Assembly: GCA_011526105.1 (NCBI GenBank)
Contig: WYAZ01000034.1
Location: 64,001-128,000 of the forward strand
From: Deltaproteobacteria bacterium
GTDB taxonomy: Bacteria; Myxococcota; Kuafuiibacteriia; Kuafuiibacteriales; Kuafuiibacteriaceae
Direction of reading: 5' to 3'
Length of the DNA stretch: 64,000 nt
A model generated the notes under the pieces. That model did not search any database. It had not been told where the DNA came from and saw nothing but the letters and a program-made list of their open reading frames with translations. Below are positions 1 to 7,835 of this stretch, one piece after another. The position numbers and the translations under genes are program-made. Each line of letters starts with the position of its first letter. The first letter of the stretch is position 1.

Positions 1-1272
1 GGAGGTGTAAGGCCGCGCGGTCGCGGCGACCCAGGCTTCGAAGGCCGAGGAGTAGAAGGTCGCGCAGCTCGCGAGGAGAACCAGGAAATGCGCCAGCGCC
101 AGCGCTCGCATGGCCGAACGACGAGCGCTGAGATCGCGTATCCCGAGCCCGAGAAGCACGGCGAGAAACGGAAGCGCACACAAGCTGTACTTCACTGGAT
201 ACCGGCTGCTCCGAAGGAGCGGAAGCGAGCTGAGCCAGCGGTGCAGTGGGGTGGTCGGGCCCATCGCGACCAGCAAGAAGAGAACGGCGAGCGCGAGGAG
301 CACGACTGAGCCACGGCGCTTCGGACTGACCGCGGCGAGCGAGAGGGGCAGACCGACGCCCAAGTAGAGACTGGTGAAGTACGGAGCCTCTTGGACACCG
401 GTCGCGGCCGAGATGGCGATTCCGGTCAGCTCGGAGAGGCTCCAGACCGATGGAATCAACAGTTCCAGGAGCTGCAGCGGCTCGATCGACCACGCCTCTC
501 GCATGCTCGTGTCGAATCCCATGCCACGTGCGGTACCCCGCATCGCCTCGAACAAGGGCACGAGATCGGCGCTCGCGAGCCCGAGCCCGAGCAGCACACC
601 GAGGCCCATCGAAGCAATGGCGGGCGCACCGAGACGCCCGAACCTCGGGCCGCCGAGGATCCATGCCGCCCCGATCGCGTCGAGCAAGAACAACTCGGGC
701 ATGATGCCCTGCGCGGCAAAGCCAAATCCGAGCCCGAGGAAGCCGACCGAGAACGCTCCGGGAGAGCGCCGGCAGAGCACCAGTCCGGCCAGGAGCCAGG
801 GGGTGTAGGCGAGTCCTTGAAGCCCAACGACGAGGTTCTCGAAGGAGATCACTGGGCCCGACAGCGCAACGAGGCTGGCCGCCCCCATCGAGGCCACCCT
901 GGAGCCTCCGAGGAGCCGAGCGAGAACGAATGTCCCCGAACCGAGCACCGCGAAGTGACTCAGGACGAAGAGGTCGTAGCTCCGTTCGAAAGGCCCGAGC
1001 AGGAGCAGCGCAGTGTTCGGAGTGAGCAGCGCGAAGTTGGTGGAGGCCTCGTGCGGCAGCCCCGCCGGGTGCCACAGGTTCATGATCGGGAGTTCGAACC
1101 GACGGAGCTGGGTGTAGATCGACCACCAGGTCGGGCGAAAGAACAATACGTGGTCGCGGTAGTAGAGTCCGCGTGACGTCAGGAGCGCAAAAGCCAGCGG
1201 CAATGCGAAGAACAGGGCGAGCAGCGAGCGTGACCACCAACGGTGGCTGCGATCATCGACCGACTCGGCCAC
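1..1272 (-). CDS. YfhO-like multispanning membrane protein, C-terminus cut by window edge
   Basis: Reading from a GTG at 1272 down to base 1 there are 424 codons without a stop, so the gene runs off the window. The product is strongly hydrophobic with many membrane segments. The first, at about residues 11-27, is followed by a periplasmic-looking stretch with DHVLFF and NLWHPAGLPHEA. That pattern (an acidic residue after the first helix, then W-N/H-P-x-x-x-G-x-P) is typical of YfhO-type and other GT-C-like membrane proteins that use lipid-linked sugars. The start lies 15 nt after the stop of the pilin-like gene, so it is probably the last gene of that minus-strand unit. The substrate cannot be inferred. 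The GTG is the only reasonable start after the preceding stop, but its ribosome binding site is weak. Confidence 0.7.
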   Translation of the reverse strand, partial: MAESVDDRSHRWWSRSLLALFFALPLAFALLTSRGLYYRDHVLFFRPTWWSIYTQLRRFELPIMNLWHPAGLPHEASTNFALLTPNTALLLLGPFERSYDLFVLSHFAVLGSGTFVLARLLGGSRVASMGAASLVALSGPVISFENLVVGLQGLAYTPWLLAGLVLCRRSPGAFSVGFLGLGFGFAAQGIMPELFLLDAIGAAWILGGPRFGRLGAPAIASMGLGVLLGLGLASADLVPLFEAMRGTARGMGFDTSMREAWSIEPLQLLELLIPSVWSLSELTGIAISAATGVQEAPYFTSLYLGVGLPLSLAAVSPKRRGSVVLLALAVLFLLVAMGPTTPLHRWLSSLPLLRSSRYPVKYSLCALPFLAVLLGLGIRDLSARRSAMRALALAHFLVLLASCATFYSSAFEAWVAATARPYTS

Positions 1273-1286
1273 AAGCGCTCATCCGC

Positions 1287-1862
1287 TCACCACTCGCCGG
1301 GCACACACTCGAACAAGCTTCCGGCGGGGAGGCCCACTGGACACGCCGTGATCCCATCCGGGACCTGCCCACCGCCCAGACCGATGTTGTCGGTCTGGAA
1401 CGAGAACCCGCTCTGGATGCCGTTGCCGTCGACATCCCCCAACGCGCCAATGGAATACTCGGCCGAGCCGGTCGGAGAGCCAGGAACCAGAAATGCTGGA
1501 GAGGCGTACTGGTAGTAGGTGTCGGAGCTGGAGGCAAAGCCGATGCATTCGAAGGACGTGCAGTTGGCGGGCACCGTCGGACAGTTCACCGCGCATGGTA
1601 CGACCGGATTCCACTTCAGACGAATCGTCCCCACCACTCCGGCCGGATGGGCCGCCGGGATGTCGGCGTAGTTGTCTCGGGCTGCGTTGAAAGATTCTTG
1701 GGCGGCTCGGATCGAGGAGATCAGGACACGGACTTCGGTGGTGCGGGAACGGAAGCGATAGTGCAGAAAGGTCGGTCCAGCCAGCGCGGCCAGAACGCCC
1801 ACGATGGCCACCACGATCATCAACTCGATGAGCGTAAAGCCTCTTCTTCCGCCGGTCCGCAC
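1287..1862 (-). CDS. Type IV pilin-like (minor pilin) protein
   Basis: The protein has 191 residues from a GTG start. It begins MRTGGRRG, followed directly by [16 protein letters not shown], which is the class III leader: cleavage after Gly by PilD, Phe at +1 and Glu at +5. A hydrophobic helix follows, then a Cys-containing globular domain. The C-terminal half shares a pattern with the pilA product at 4680-5300: ECIG followed by an aromatic residue, a YY-x-Y segment, then D-x-DG-x4-GF before an Asn. The two are therefore paralogous pilins. It lies downstream of the ABC transporter genes and upstream of the truncated membrane protein. Longer in-frame ATG starts lie inside the permease gene and lack a pilin leader, so the GTG is preferred. 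A minor pilin or alternative subunit is likely; I cannot say which. Confidence 0.85.
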   Translation of the reverse strand: MRTGGRRGFTLIELMIVVAIVGVLAALAGPTFLHYRFRSRTTEVRVLISSIRAAQESFNAARDNYADIPAAHPAGVVGTIRLKWNPVVPCAVNCPTVPANCTSFECIGFASSSDTYYQYASPAFLVPGSPTGSAEYSIGALGDVDGNGIQSGFSFQTDNIGLGGGQVPDGITACPVGLPAGSLFECVPGEW

Positions 1863-1911
1863 GAGATGAAGGTTAGCAGAGCAGGGTGCGGCGCGCCACC
1901 TGCGAGGCTTC

Positions 1912-2673
1912 CTACACCATCTCACGGCGCTCGAGGATGAACGCCGCCAGTCCCACGAGGAGCAGGGCCTGAGTGGCTCCATAGGCGAGCGCCAGACCGT
2001 ACCCCGAAGCGGAGATCGAGAACTGGTGGACCGCGGCCTCGCGGAAATCCAAACGGGCGAGACTGGGCAGGATCCAGGAGATCCACTTGGACACCTCACC
2101 GAGGACCGGCTGGTCCCGGGTGAGTTCGACCATGTTGTCGGTGCTCGCCATGGCGATCCAGGCTCCAAGGCCCATGCCGGCGCCCAGCGTCGGCGTGGTG
2201 AAAGCCGATAGGACGAGCCCCACTCCGGCGAGGATGGAGGCTTCGACGAGCGCGGCCCCAAACGCGAGGATATCCGCGCCGGTCACGTGTCCTCGAACGA
2301 CGGTGAGGACGAGCACGAAGATGACCACCAGACCCACGAGAACGAGGGCGAGCGCGCCCATGAGGCCGATGAACTTGCCTGAGACATATTGAGCCCGGCT
2401 CAGGGGACGTGTGAGGAGAACGAACAAGGACTTGCGGTCGATCTCCTGATACACAGCCGTCACACCGAGCAGCAGGGCCATCAGATCCATGGCCAAGACG
2501 ATGGCTGAGTGTCCGATACTCCGAACCACCCGATCGGGAAATCCGAAGGTGAGATCACTCACGACGAGCGCGAGCATGAGCAGGCCGACGCCGAAGAGGA
2601 TGACGTTGTAGAACAGTCGCTCTCTGAGGGTCTGCCGAAAGCTGTTGATGGCGATGAGATAGATGACCTTCAC
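1912..2673 (-). CDS. pilI: ABC-2 type transporter permease, PilI-like
   Basis: This 253-residue protein has about six membrane segments and the layout of ABC-2 permeases: a cytoplasmic N-terminus (FRQTLRERLFYN) before helix 1, and a coupling loop DRKSLFVLLTRPLSR after helix 2. Its ATG overlaps the stop of the ATPase gene (ATGA), so the two are translationally coupled and form one transporter. In Myxococcus xanthus the pilGHI genes beside pilA encode an ABC transporter needed for pilus assembly and social motility. Position and family match PilI, so the symbol rests on synteny rather than on diagnostic residues. The substrate is unknown. Confidence 0.8.
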   Translation of the reverse strand: MKVIYLIAINSFRQTLRERLFYNVILFGVGLLMLALVVSDLTFGFPDRVVRSIGHSAIVLAMDLMALLLGVTAVYQEIDRKSLFVLLTRPLSRAQYVSGKFIGLMGALALVLVGLVVIFVLVLTVVRGHVTGADILAFGAALVEASILAGVGLVLSAFTTPTLGAGMGLGAWIAMASTDNMVELTRDQPVLGEVSKWISWILPSLARLDFREAAVHQFSISASGYGLALAYGATQALLLVGLAAFILERREMV

Positions 2674-3650
2674 GGATTCTCCTCACGCGGCGTAGCCCCG
2701 CTGGAACCGCCCAAGGTTCGGATGAAGAGGTCCTCCAAAGCCTCGCGGTGGGTTTCGAAGGCGAGAAGGATCGCGCCAGAACTCTGGAGCCGAGGCAGGC
2801 TCCGCCGCGCTTCATCGCCATCGCCAAACTCGAGCTCGAGCCATCCAGGTCCGGACTGGGCTTTGGGGAACTCGGTCTTCAACTCCTGTATCTGCTCGGG
2901 CGAGCCGACACCGAGTCGAACCGTGACCCGGCCGTCAGACCCATGCAGGATCTCGTCGAGCGCCGCGACTCGCTGCACCTTTCCATGATCGATGATGGCC
3001 ACCCTGTCGCAGGTCATCTCGACGTCTGGAAGAATGTGGGTCGAATAGAGAATGGTGCGACCCTCGTCCCGGAGTTCGAGGAGGAGTTCTCGCACGTCCC
3101 GCCGACCGATGGGGTCGAGGCCGGTCATGGGTTCATCCAAGATGAGGAGCTCTGGGGAAGCGACAATGGCCTGCGCCAGGCCGGCTCGCTGAAGCATGCC
3201 CTTTGAGTAGCTCCGAAGGCGACGCTCGGCGGCATAGCTCAAGGAGACGCGGTCCAGGGCCCGACGCGCCTGCTGTTCGGCCTCGTGGCGACTCGCCCCG
3301 GCCAAACGACTGAACCACACCACCAGCTCGAAGCCCGTGAGGAACTCGTAGAAGCTCGGATGCTCAGGGAGGTAGCCCACGCGCTTCCTCCATCCCTTGG
3401 AACGCGCGGGTTCACCGAGGAGCTTCAGCTCCCCGGAGTCCGGGCGGATGAGACCGAGCACGGCCTTGATCGTGGTGGTCTTGCCGGAGCCGTTGGGTCC
3501 GAGAAAGCCGAAGATCTCTCCTCGCTCCACGCGAAAGCTGATGCCGTCCGCGGCCACGAAGGGCCGGCGCCGAAGGCCCACGTAGAAGGTCTTTCGAAAG
3601 TCTGAGACCTCCACCACGGAGGTCGTTTTTTCCGTCACGGTGTTCACCAT
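2670..3650 (-). CDS. pilH: ABC transporter ATPase, PilH-like
   Basis: This 326-residue ATPase has Walker A GPNGSGKTT (about residues 52-60), Q-loop region GYLPEHPSFY, signature YSKGMLQRAGLAQAI and Walker B LLILDEPMTGLD, followed by a switch His in YSTHILPDVE. About 90 extra C-terminal residues form a regulatory domain, common in drug/polysaccharide-type ABC-2 ATPases. It is coupled to the downstream permease by an ATGA overlap and lies 8 nt after the TPR gene. Its place next to pilA matches PilH of M. xanthus, required for type IV pilus biogenesis. The sequence shows a functional ATPase; the pilus role is inferred from context. Confidence 0.85.
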   Translation of the reverse strand: MVNTVTEKTTSVVEVSDFRKTFYVGLRRRPFVAADGISFRVERGEIFGFLGPNGSGKTTTIKAVLGLIRPDSGELKLLGEPARSKGWRKRVGYLPEHPSFYEFLTGFELVVWFSRLAGASRHEAEQQARRALDRVSLSYAAERRLRSYSKGMLQRAGLAQAIVASPELLILDEPMTGLDPIGRRDVRELLLELRDEGRTILYSTHILPDVEMTCDRVAIIDHGKVQRVAALDEILHGSDGRVTVRLGVGSPEQIQELKTEFPKAQSGPGWLELEFGDGDEARRSLPRLQSSGAILLAFETHREALEDLFIRTLGGSSGATPREENP

Positions 3651-3658
3651 ATCGAAGG

Positions 3659-4594
3659 CTACTGATCAGCCCCATCGACCCGAATATCGAGCTGGGGACC
3701 TGGGGTCTTAGTCTCCGCTCCCTTGCGCATGGCGCCCACCCGCCGACGGGCCTCGAACTCGCGGGTCTTCACGAGTTGCGTACGCGCCACACAATGCTCG
3801 TCGAAGGTGATGGGCGAGTCTAAGAGGTCGGTCGGCGGCTCGCCCACTTCGGCCTCGAGCGCGGCGGGAGAGGGAATCGTGCCCGTCCGCTCTCGCCACG
3901 CGCGGCACGCTCGGTCGTAGGCCTCGAGCCGAGGTTCGGTCTTGAGCACGAGGAGCCGGGTCTCGGCCTCGGAGCGGGCCGGCTCTTCGAGATGCTCGAT
4001 GAGCTCCGAGAGCAGCATGATCGCGCCCGCCTCGTCGCCGGAGTGAAACTGCATGCGCCCGGCCAACGCGCCCAGGTAAGGCGGGGCACCCGGAAGGACC
4101 GCGCCTCGAGCCAGATAGTCTGCGCCAAGGTCGGGTTCGCCTCGAAGGAAGTACGCCGAGTAGCCGAGGTTCAGAGGAAACTCCCAGCGAGAGGGGAGCG
4201 CGGTCCAGCCCTTCTGCAAGAGCGCTTCGGCTTGGTCGTAACGGTTCGAGAACGCGAGGAGCGCGAGCGAGAGCGCGTGGTAGGCCGTGAAGTAGGCGGG
4301 ATCGAGATCAGTCGCGACGTCCGCTCGATACTCCGCCCGCTGCCAGGACGCATCCGAGAGCTGCTTGCGGTGGCCGAGCTCTTGGACAACCCCGAGCCAG
4401 AAGAGGTCTGCCAAGGCGAGCTGGTGCTGCATGGCCGTGGCCTGGAGCACCGCCGGTCCGGGCGATCGAATCGCATCGCTATCCTCGACTCGTGCCTGAG
4501 CACGGGAAGCGTGAGCCTTCTCGACGTAGAGTGCGCGTAGCCCACAGCCTATGATCCCCGTCGCGAGGAGTGCGACGGTCAGCCAGTCTCGCAT
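3659..4594 (-). CDS. Membrane-anchored TPR protein in the pilG position
   Basis: Starting at ATG 4594 the protein has 311 residues: one N-terminal membrane helix (WLTVALLATGIIGCGL) and then several helical repeats of TPR type between about residues 75 and 220, ending in a charged tail. An upstream ATG at 4654 would add 20 residues, but that stretch is the pilA terminator hairpin, so it is unlikely to be coding. The gene lies between pilA and the ABC ATPase gene, the place held by pilG in M. xanthus pilGHI. I cannot show that it is a PilG homologue. A TPR protein here could link the ABC transporter with pilus assembly proteins. Expression probably comes from read-through past the pilA terminator. 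Confidence 0.75.
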   Translation of the reverse strand: MRDWLTVALLATGIIGCGLRALYVEKAHASRAQARVEDSDAIRSPGPAVLQATAMQHQLALADLFWLGVVQELGHRKQLSDASWQRAEYRADVATDLDPAYFTAYHALSLALLAFSNRYDQAEALLQKGWTALPSRWEFPLNLGYSAYFLRGEPDLGADYLARGAVLPGAPPYLGALAGRMQFHSGDEAGAIMLLSELIEHLEEPARSEAETRLLVLKTEPRLEAYDRACRAWRERTGTIPSPAALEAEVGEPPTDLLDSPITFDEHCVARTQLVKTREFEARRRVGAMRKGAETKTPGPQLDIRVDGADQ

Positions 4595-4614
4595 CCGTTG
4601 GCCATCAAAGCAGA

Positions 4615-4648
4615 AAACCGGTCGACCGTAAACACGGCCGACCGGTTT
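4615..4648 (-). terminator. Rho-independent terminator after pilA
   Basis: On the minus strand this reads as a stem of 15 pairs with one mismatch, closed by a 4-nt GTTT loop, followed at once by TTTTCTGCTTT. It begins 31 nt after the pilA stop codon. A strong terminator here would give a short monocistronic pilA message and leave pilG/H/I at lower expression by read-through. Confidence 0.8.
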
Positions 4649-4679
4649 CATCAAACCAGTTCTGCTTCCGGGCCTAGGC

Positions 4680-5300
4680 TCAGAAGTTTTGCGGGTCGCA
4701 GTCGATGACTTCGCTCGAAGGAGCCGTACCAGCCGCGCAGAGCGTCGCGCCGAGACCAGGGCAGCCGCCGGTCGAAGCGATCGTCACCAAGCCCGCGGAG
4801 GCCGGGTCATTCGCCGTGCCGTACTGGAAGCCACCAGCCACCGCGTCACCGTCGAGGTCCGCGGTTCCGCACGCGGTGAACTCGGGGACAACACCGGCCG
4901 CGGGGTCACGAATGTCCAAGGTGTACTCGTAGTAGACGTCGCCCGAAGGACGGTAGCCGATGCACTCGGTGCTGTCGCAGATACCGCCGCTGCCCGAGTT
5001 CGCGGAGATCGAGACTCGGTTGCAGGTGTTGGGACACACGTTCACGACCCACTGGGTCTTGAAGCCGCGGTCGCCAAGGCCGGGGTTGACCAGCTGGAGC
5101 ACGTAGGCGTCGTACTCGCCGCGGAAGGACTCCTGCGAGGTCTTGATTCCGCCCATGACGGTCTTCGCTTCCGCGGACTTCGAACGAAGCTGGTAGCGGA
5201 TGAAGTTCGGGATAGCGATGGCCGCCAGAATACCGATGATCGCGACGACGATCATGAGCTCGATGAGCGTAAAGCCCTTCTTGAGGTTAATCTTTTTCAC
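4680..5300 (-). CDS. pilA: Major type IV pilin PilA
   Basis: The 206-residue prepilin starts at GTG with an 8-residue leader MKKINLKKG cut after Gly, then [20 protein letters not shown], with Phe+1 and Glu+5. The N-terminal helix is nearly consensus. The globular domain has several Cys residues (VCPNTC, a second pair near DSTECIG, and CDPQNF at the end) and a D-x-DG loop near residue 150. The GTG is preceded by AGGAGAGGG at 8-nt spacing, one of the strongest ribosome binding sites in the window. A sigma-54 promoter lies upstream and a terminator follows, as expected for an abundant structural subunit controlled by PilS/PilR. It is divergent from pilD. Confidence 0.95.
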   Translation of the reverse strand: MKKINLKKGFTLIELMIVVAIIGILAAIAIPNFIRYQLRSKSAEAKTVMGGIKTSQESFRGEYDAYVLQLVNPGLGDRGFKTQWVVNVCPNTCNRVSISANSGSGGICDSTECIGYRPSGDVYYEYTLDIRDPAAGVVPEFTACGTADLDGDAVAGGFQYGTANDPASAGLVTIASTGGCPGLGATLCAAGTAPSSEVIDCDPQNF

Positions 5301-5375
5301 GTGTGAGACCCTCTCCTGTTGTTTGGTCCGTTATGTGCGCCCTAGAGCGCTGAACCGTTCGTGTCTCTGCTCTCA

Positions 5376-5390
5376 GCAGATCGCGTGCCA
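5376..5390 (-). promoter_or_regulatory. Sigma-54 (-24/-12) promoter of pilA
   Basis: On the minus strand the sequence is TGGCACGCGATCTGC: the -24 element TGGCACG is exact, GG and GC are separated by exactly 10 bases, and the -12 element is CTGC. Transcription would start about 12 nt downstream, near 5364, giving a leader of about 65 nt before the GTG. Sigma-54 control of pilA by PilR is established in Pseudomonas and Myxococcus, and a PilR-type activator is encoded in this window. Confidence 0.85.
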
Positions 5391-5419
5391 ATCGCTTAGT
5401 CACTTCTGATCGAGTTCTG

Positions 5420-5438
5420 ACTGACAGCACTTGTCACT
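5420..5438. promoter_or_regulatory. Candidate PilR-type enhancer (GACA/TGTC inverted repeat)
   Basis: GACA (5423-5426) and TGTC (5432-5435) form an inverted repeat that extends to seven-base arms with one mismatch. It is centred about 65 bp upstream of the predicted pilA start. TGTC-containing boxes are the recognised element of PilR sites in Pseudomonas, so this is a plausible activator site. Assignment is by motif and position only. Confidence 0.4.
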
Positions 5439-5532
5439 TCCGGATGACCAGGCTTGTAACCGAGGACGGAGATCGTTGCTAGTTCTCGGCCGCGAACCCT
5501 GAAGTGGCAGCGTTTTCGATCCGCGGTATGCT

Positions 5533-6444
5533 GTGCATCGCTTGGATGCCTTCATCCTGCCACTGTGGCTCTTCGAGACCTACATCTTCTTGCTCGGAGC
5601 GGTCGTGGGATCGTTTCTCAACGTCGTGATCGCGCGCCTGCCGGAAGGCATGAGCGTCGTGCATCCTCGCTCGCGCTGTCCCAAGTGTGAGAGCGCCATT
5701 CCTTGGTACCTCAACATCCCGGTGCTGAGCTGGGTCTTACTTCGGGGCCAATGTGCGAACTGCGCGCAGCAGATCTCCCTTCGCTACCCGGTCATCGAGC
5801 TCCTGACCGCGGTGCTGTTCCTGGCGGTCGCGCGACGCTTTGGTCAAAACGAGGCCACGGTCCTGGGTTTGATCCTCGCGGGCTCGCTCATCGCCATCAC
5901 GTTCATCGATCTAGATGTATGGGAGATACCGGACGAGATCAGTCTCCCGGGCATCGTGCTCGGCGCGGCGCTCCGGCCCTGGGCCTTCGACGTGCCCTGG
6001 TACGACGGGGTCCTGGGGGTGGTCGTGGGCGGCGGCGTCCTGTGGGCGGTCCGCGCCGGCTTCTACCTTCTGCGCAAGCAGGAGGGCCTCGGATTTGGTG
6101 ACGTGAAGCTGATCGCGATGATCGGCGGTTTTCTGGGCGTGAAGGCCATCCTCCCCGTTCTCATGATCGCCTCGGTCAGCGGTATTGTCGGCGGCTTGGT
6201 CATGCTGGCCTTGGGCTTCAAGGAGGACGAGAAGTCGCCCGAACCTCCACCCGAGCCTGCACCCGAAACCTCGCCCGAAACGGAGCCCGAGCTCGCCGAA
6301 GAGGACGCCGCGGAGGAGGAAGTGGACTGGGTGCCCCCAAAGAACGCAGTGCCCTTTGGTCCCTTTCTCGCACTCGGCGCCTTGGCTCAGCTCCTCTTTG
6401 GCGCCCAGATCGAGCGCTTCATCCTCTTCATGCCTTTTCAATGA
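5533..6444 (+). CDS. pilD: Prepilin peptidase / N-methyltransferase PilD
   Basis: This 303-residue integral membrane aspartic protease cleaves prepilin leaders and methylates the new N-terminus. The N-terminal domain has GSFLNVVIARLPEG and the zinc-type cysteines CPKC and CANC flanking IPWYLNIPVLSW. The two catalytic aspartates lie in FIDLDVWEIPDE and GFGDVKLIAM. A Pro/Glu-rich acidic stretch of about 40 residues (about 228-268) is inserted before the last membrane helix. Start is GTG 5533. The stop overlaps the ATG of the sensor kinase gene (ATGA), so peptidase and kinase are cotranscribed. It would process both pilins encoded on the minus strand. Confidence 0.93.
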   Translation: MHRLDAFILPLWLFETYIFLLGAVVGSFLNVVIARLPEGMSVVHPRSRCPKCESAIPWYLNIPVLSWVLLRGQCANCAQQISLRYPVIELLTAVLFLAVARRFGQNEATVLGLILAGSLIAITFIDLDVWEIPDEISLPGIVLGAALRPWAFDVPWYDGVLGVVVGGGVLWAVRAGFYLLRKQEGLGFGDVKLIAMIGGFLGVKAILPVLMIASVSGIVGGLVMLALGFKEDEKSPEPPPEPAPETSPETEPELAEEDAAEEEVDWVPPKNAVPFGPFLALGALAQLLFGAQIERFILFMPFQ

Positions 6445-7826
6445 ACAAGGGGAGCATCAGACGAGCGCTGTTCATCTACAGCGTCTTCCTGAGCCTCGGG
6501 CTCGCCGCGGTGCTCGTCACCTTCGCGAGCCTGGTGATGCTGAAGAGCACGAGGCGCGCGCACGGCGAAGTGGTTCGCCAGCATGTTCGATGGCTCGCGC
6601 ACAGCATGGCGGCCGACGACATCTACGACGAGACCCAGGGACTGACCGCCGAGCTCTCGGTCACCACGGGAACGACCGGCCCCATCAGCCTCCAAGCTGC
6701 ACGCAGCGCGGTGCCCGAAGAGGTCGATGCGACCGGCTGGCTCGCGGTCGCCATCCCGGTGTCGAACCCGGAGAGCTACCTCGTCTACCGGCTCCATCCG
6801 CAGACCGCGATGCTGGGCGCGCGAGGCTCAGTGGAGCGGCTCATCGCGGTGGGGCTTGGCCTGGGGTTGTTCTTTGGCCTGCTCCTCTATCTCTTGCTGC
6901 TCCGTCTGCTTCTGCCTCAGCTCTCGAACCTCCAGCTTCTCGCCGAGGATCCTGCCATTCGCGAGCGCGCGCTCGAGTCCGAGGCCGCCCCCAACGAGAT
7001 CGCCTCTGTCGGTCGAGCGTTTCGGACGAGCCTCAGAGCTTTGGAGACCGAGCGAGAGAAGCTCAAGAAGCAGCACCAGGAGCTCGAGCACATGCAAGAC
7101 AGCTTGCTCAGAGCCTCCAAGCTCGCGGTGGTCGGGCGTCTGGCGGCCGGGGTCGCACACGAGATCGGCAACCCGTTGGCCGCGGTGCTCGGCTATCTGT
7201 CTCTGCTCAAGATGGGCCTGCCAGAGAAGGAGCAGGCCGAAGTCCTCGAGCGCACGCACAAGGAGCTGCAACGGATCCACGAGACCATCCGAAAGCTGCT
7301 CACCTACGCTCGGCCGGACGAGGTGGCGAAAGAACCCGCACCGCTCGCCTCGGGCCAGGTGGTGCACGAGGCCCTGGTCCTGGTGCGGAGCCATCCCCTC
7401 CTGCAGGGCCTCGAGCTGGTCGAGGACTTCAGCGCCGACGACGCATTGGACGCGGTGGGGCACGAAGGTCCGTTCGGTCAGGTGATCGTGAACCTCGTCC
7501 TGAACGCCGCACACGCCCTCTCGGCCACGGATGCGCCGCAGATTCGCCTCTCCAAACGAACGGAGGAAGGCCGAGTGGTCTGGACGGTGAGCGACAACGG
7601 ACCCGGCATCTCGGCCGAGCACCGCTCCCAGGTCTTCGATCCGTTCTTCACCACGAAGCCCCCCGGGGAAGGCACGGGTTTGGGGCTCGCGGTCTCCCGT
7701 TCTTTGATGGAGCGGATGGGGGGCGACTTGCTGTTGGTCAGCCAGGCCAGCCCCGGCACCACCTTCGAGGCGGTGCTGAAGAGGTGGAGCGAGCCGAACT
7801 CGCCACCGGCGGGAGATCTGAGCTAG
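6441..7826 (+). CDS. Sensor histidine kinase, PilS2-like
   Basis: The 461-residue protein has membrane helices at about 10-33 and 132-155 around a small periplasmic domain, a HAMP-like/coiled-coil linker (about 156-222), a HisKA domain with phosphorylatable His in AAGVAHEIGNPLAAV, and a HATPase domain with N-box NLVLNAAHAL, G1 DNGPGI and G2 GTGLGLAVS. It differs from the PilS at 24367-26079, which has six helices and a PAS domain. It is coupled to pilD and followed by its regulator, the arrangement I recall for pilD-pilS2-pilR2 of Myxococcus. The signal is unknown. Confidence 0.85.
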   Translation: MNKGSIRRALFIYSVFLSLGLAAVLVTFASLVMLKSTRRAHGEVVRQHVRWLAHSMAADDIYDETQGLTAELSVTTGTTGPISLQAARSAVPEEVDATGWLAVAIPVSNPESYLVYRLHPQTAMLGARGSVERLIAVGLGLGLFFGLLLYLLLLRLLLPQLSNLQLLAEDPAIRERALESEAAPNEIASVGRAFRTSLRALETEREKLKKQHQELEHMQDSLLRASKLAVVGRLAAGVAHEIGNPLAAVLGYLSLLKMGLPEKEQAEVLERTHKELQRIHETIRKLLTYARPDEVAKEPAPLASGQVVHEALVLVRSHPLLQGLELVEDFSADDALDAVGHEGPFGQVIVNLVLNAAHALSATDAPQIRLSKRTEEGRVVWTVSDNGPGISAEHRSQVFDPFFTTKPPGEGTGLGLAVSRSLMERMGGDLLLVSQASPGTTFEAVLKRWSEPNSPPAGDLS

Positions 7827-7835
7827 GGTCGGCCG

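Noticed and set aside
391-1940. Long plus-strand reading frames over the first 1.9 kb
   Set aside because: They are charged, low-complexity translations antisense to a membrane protein, a pilin and a permease with clear motifs. GC-rich codon bias keeps the opposite strand open.
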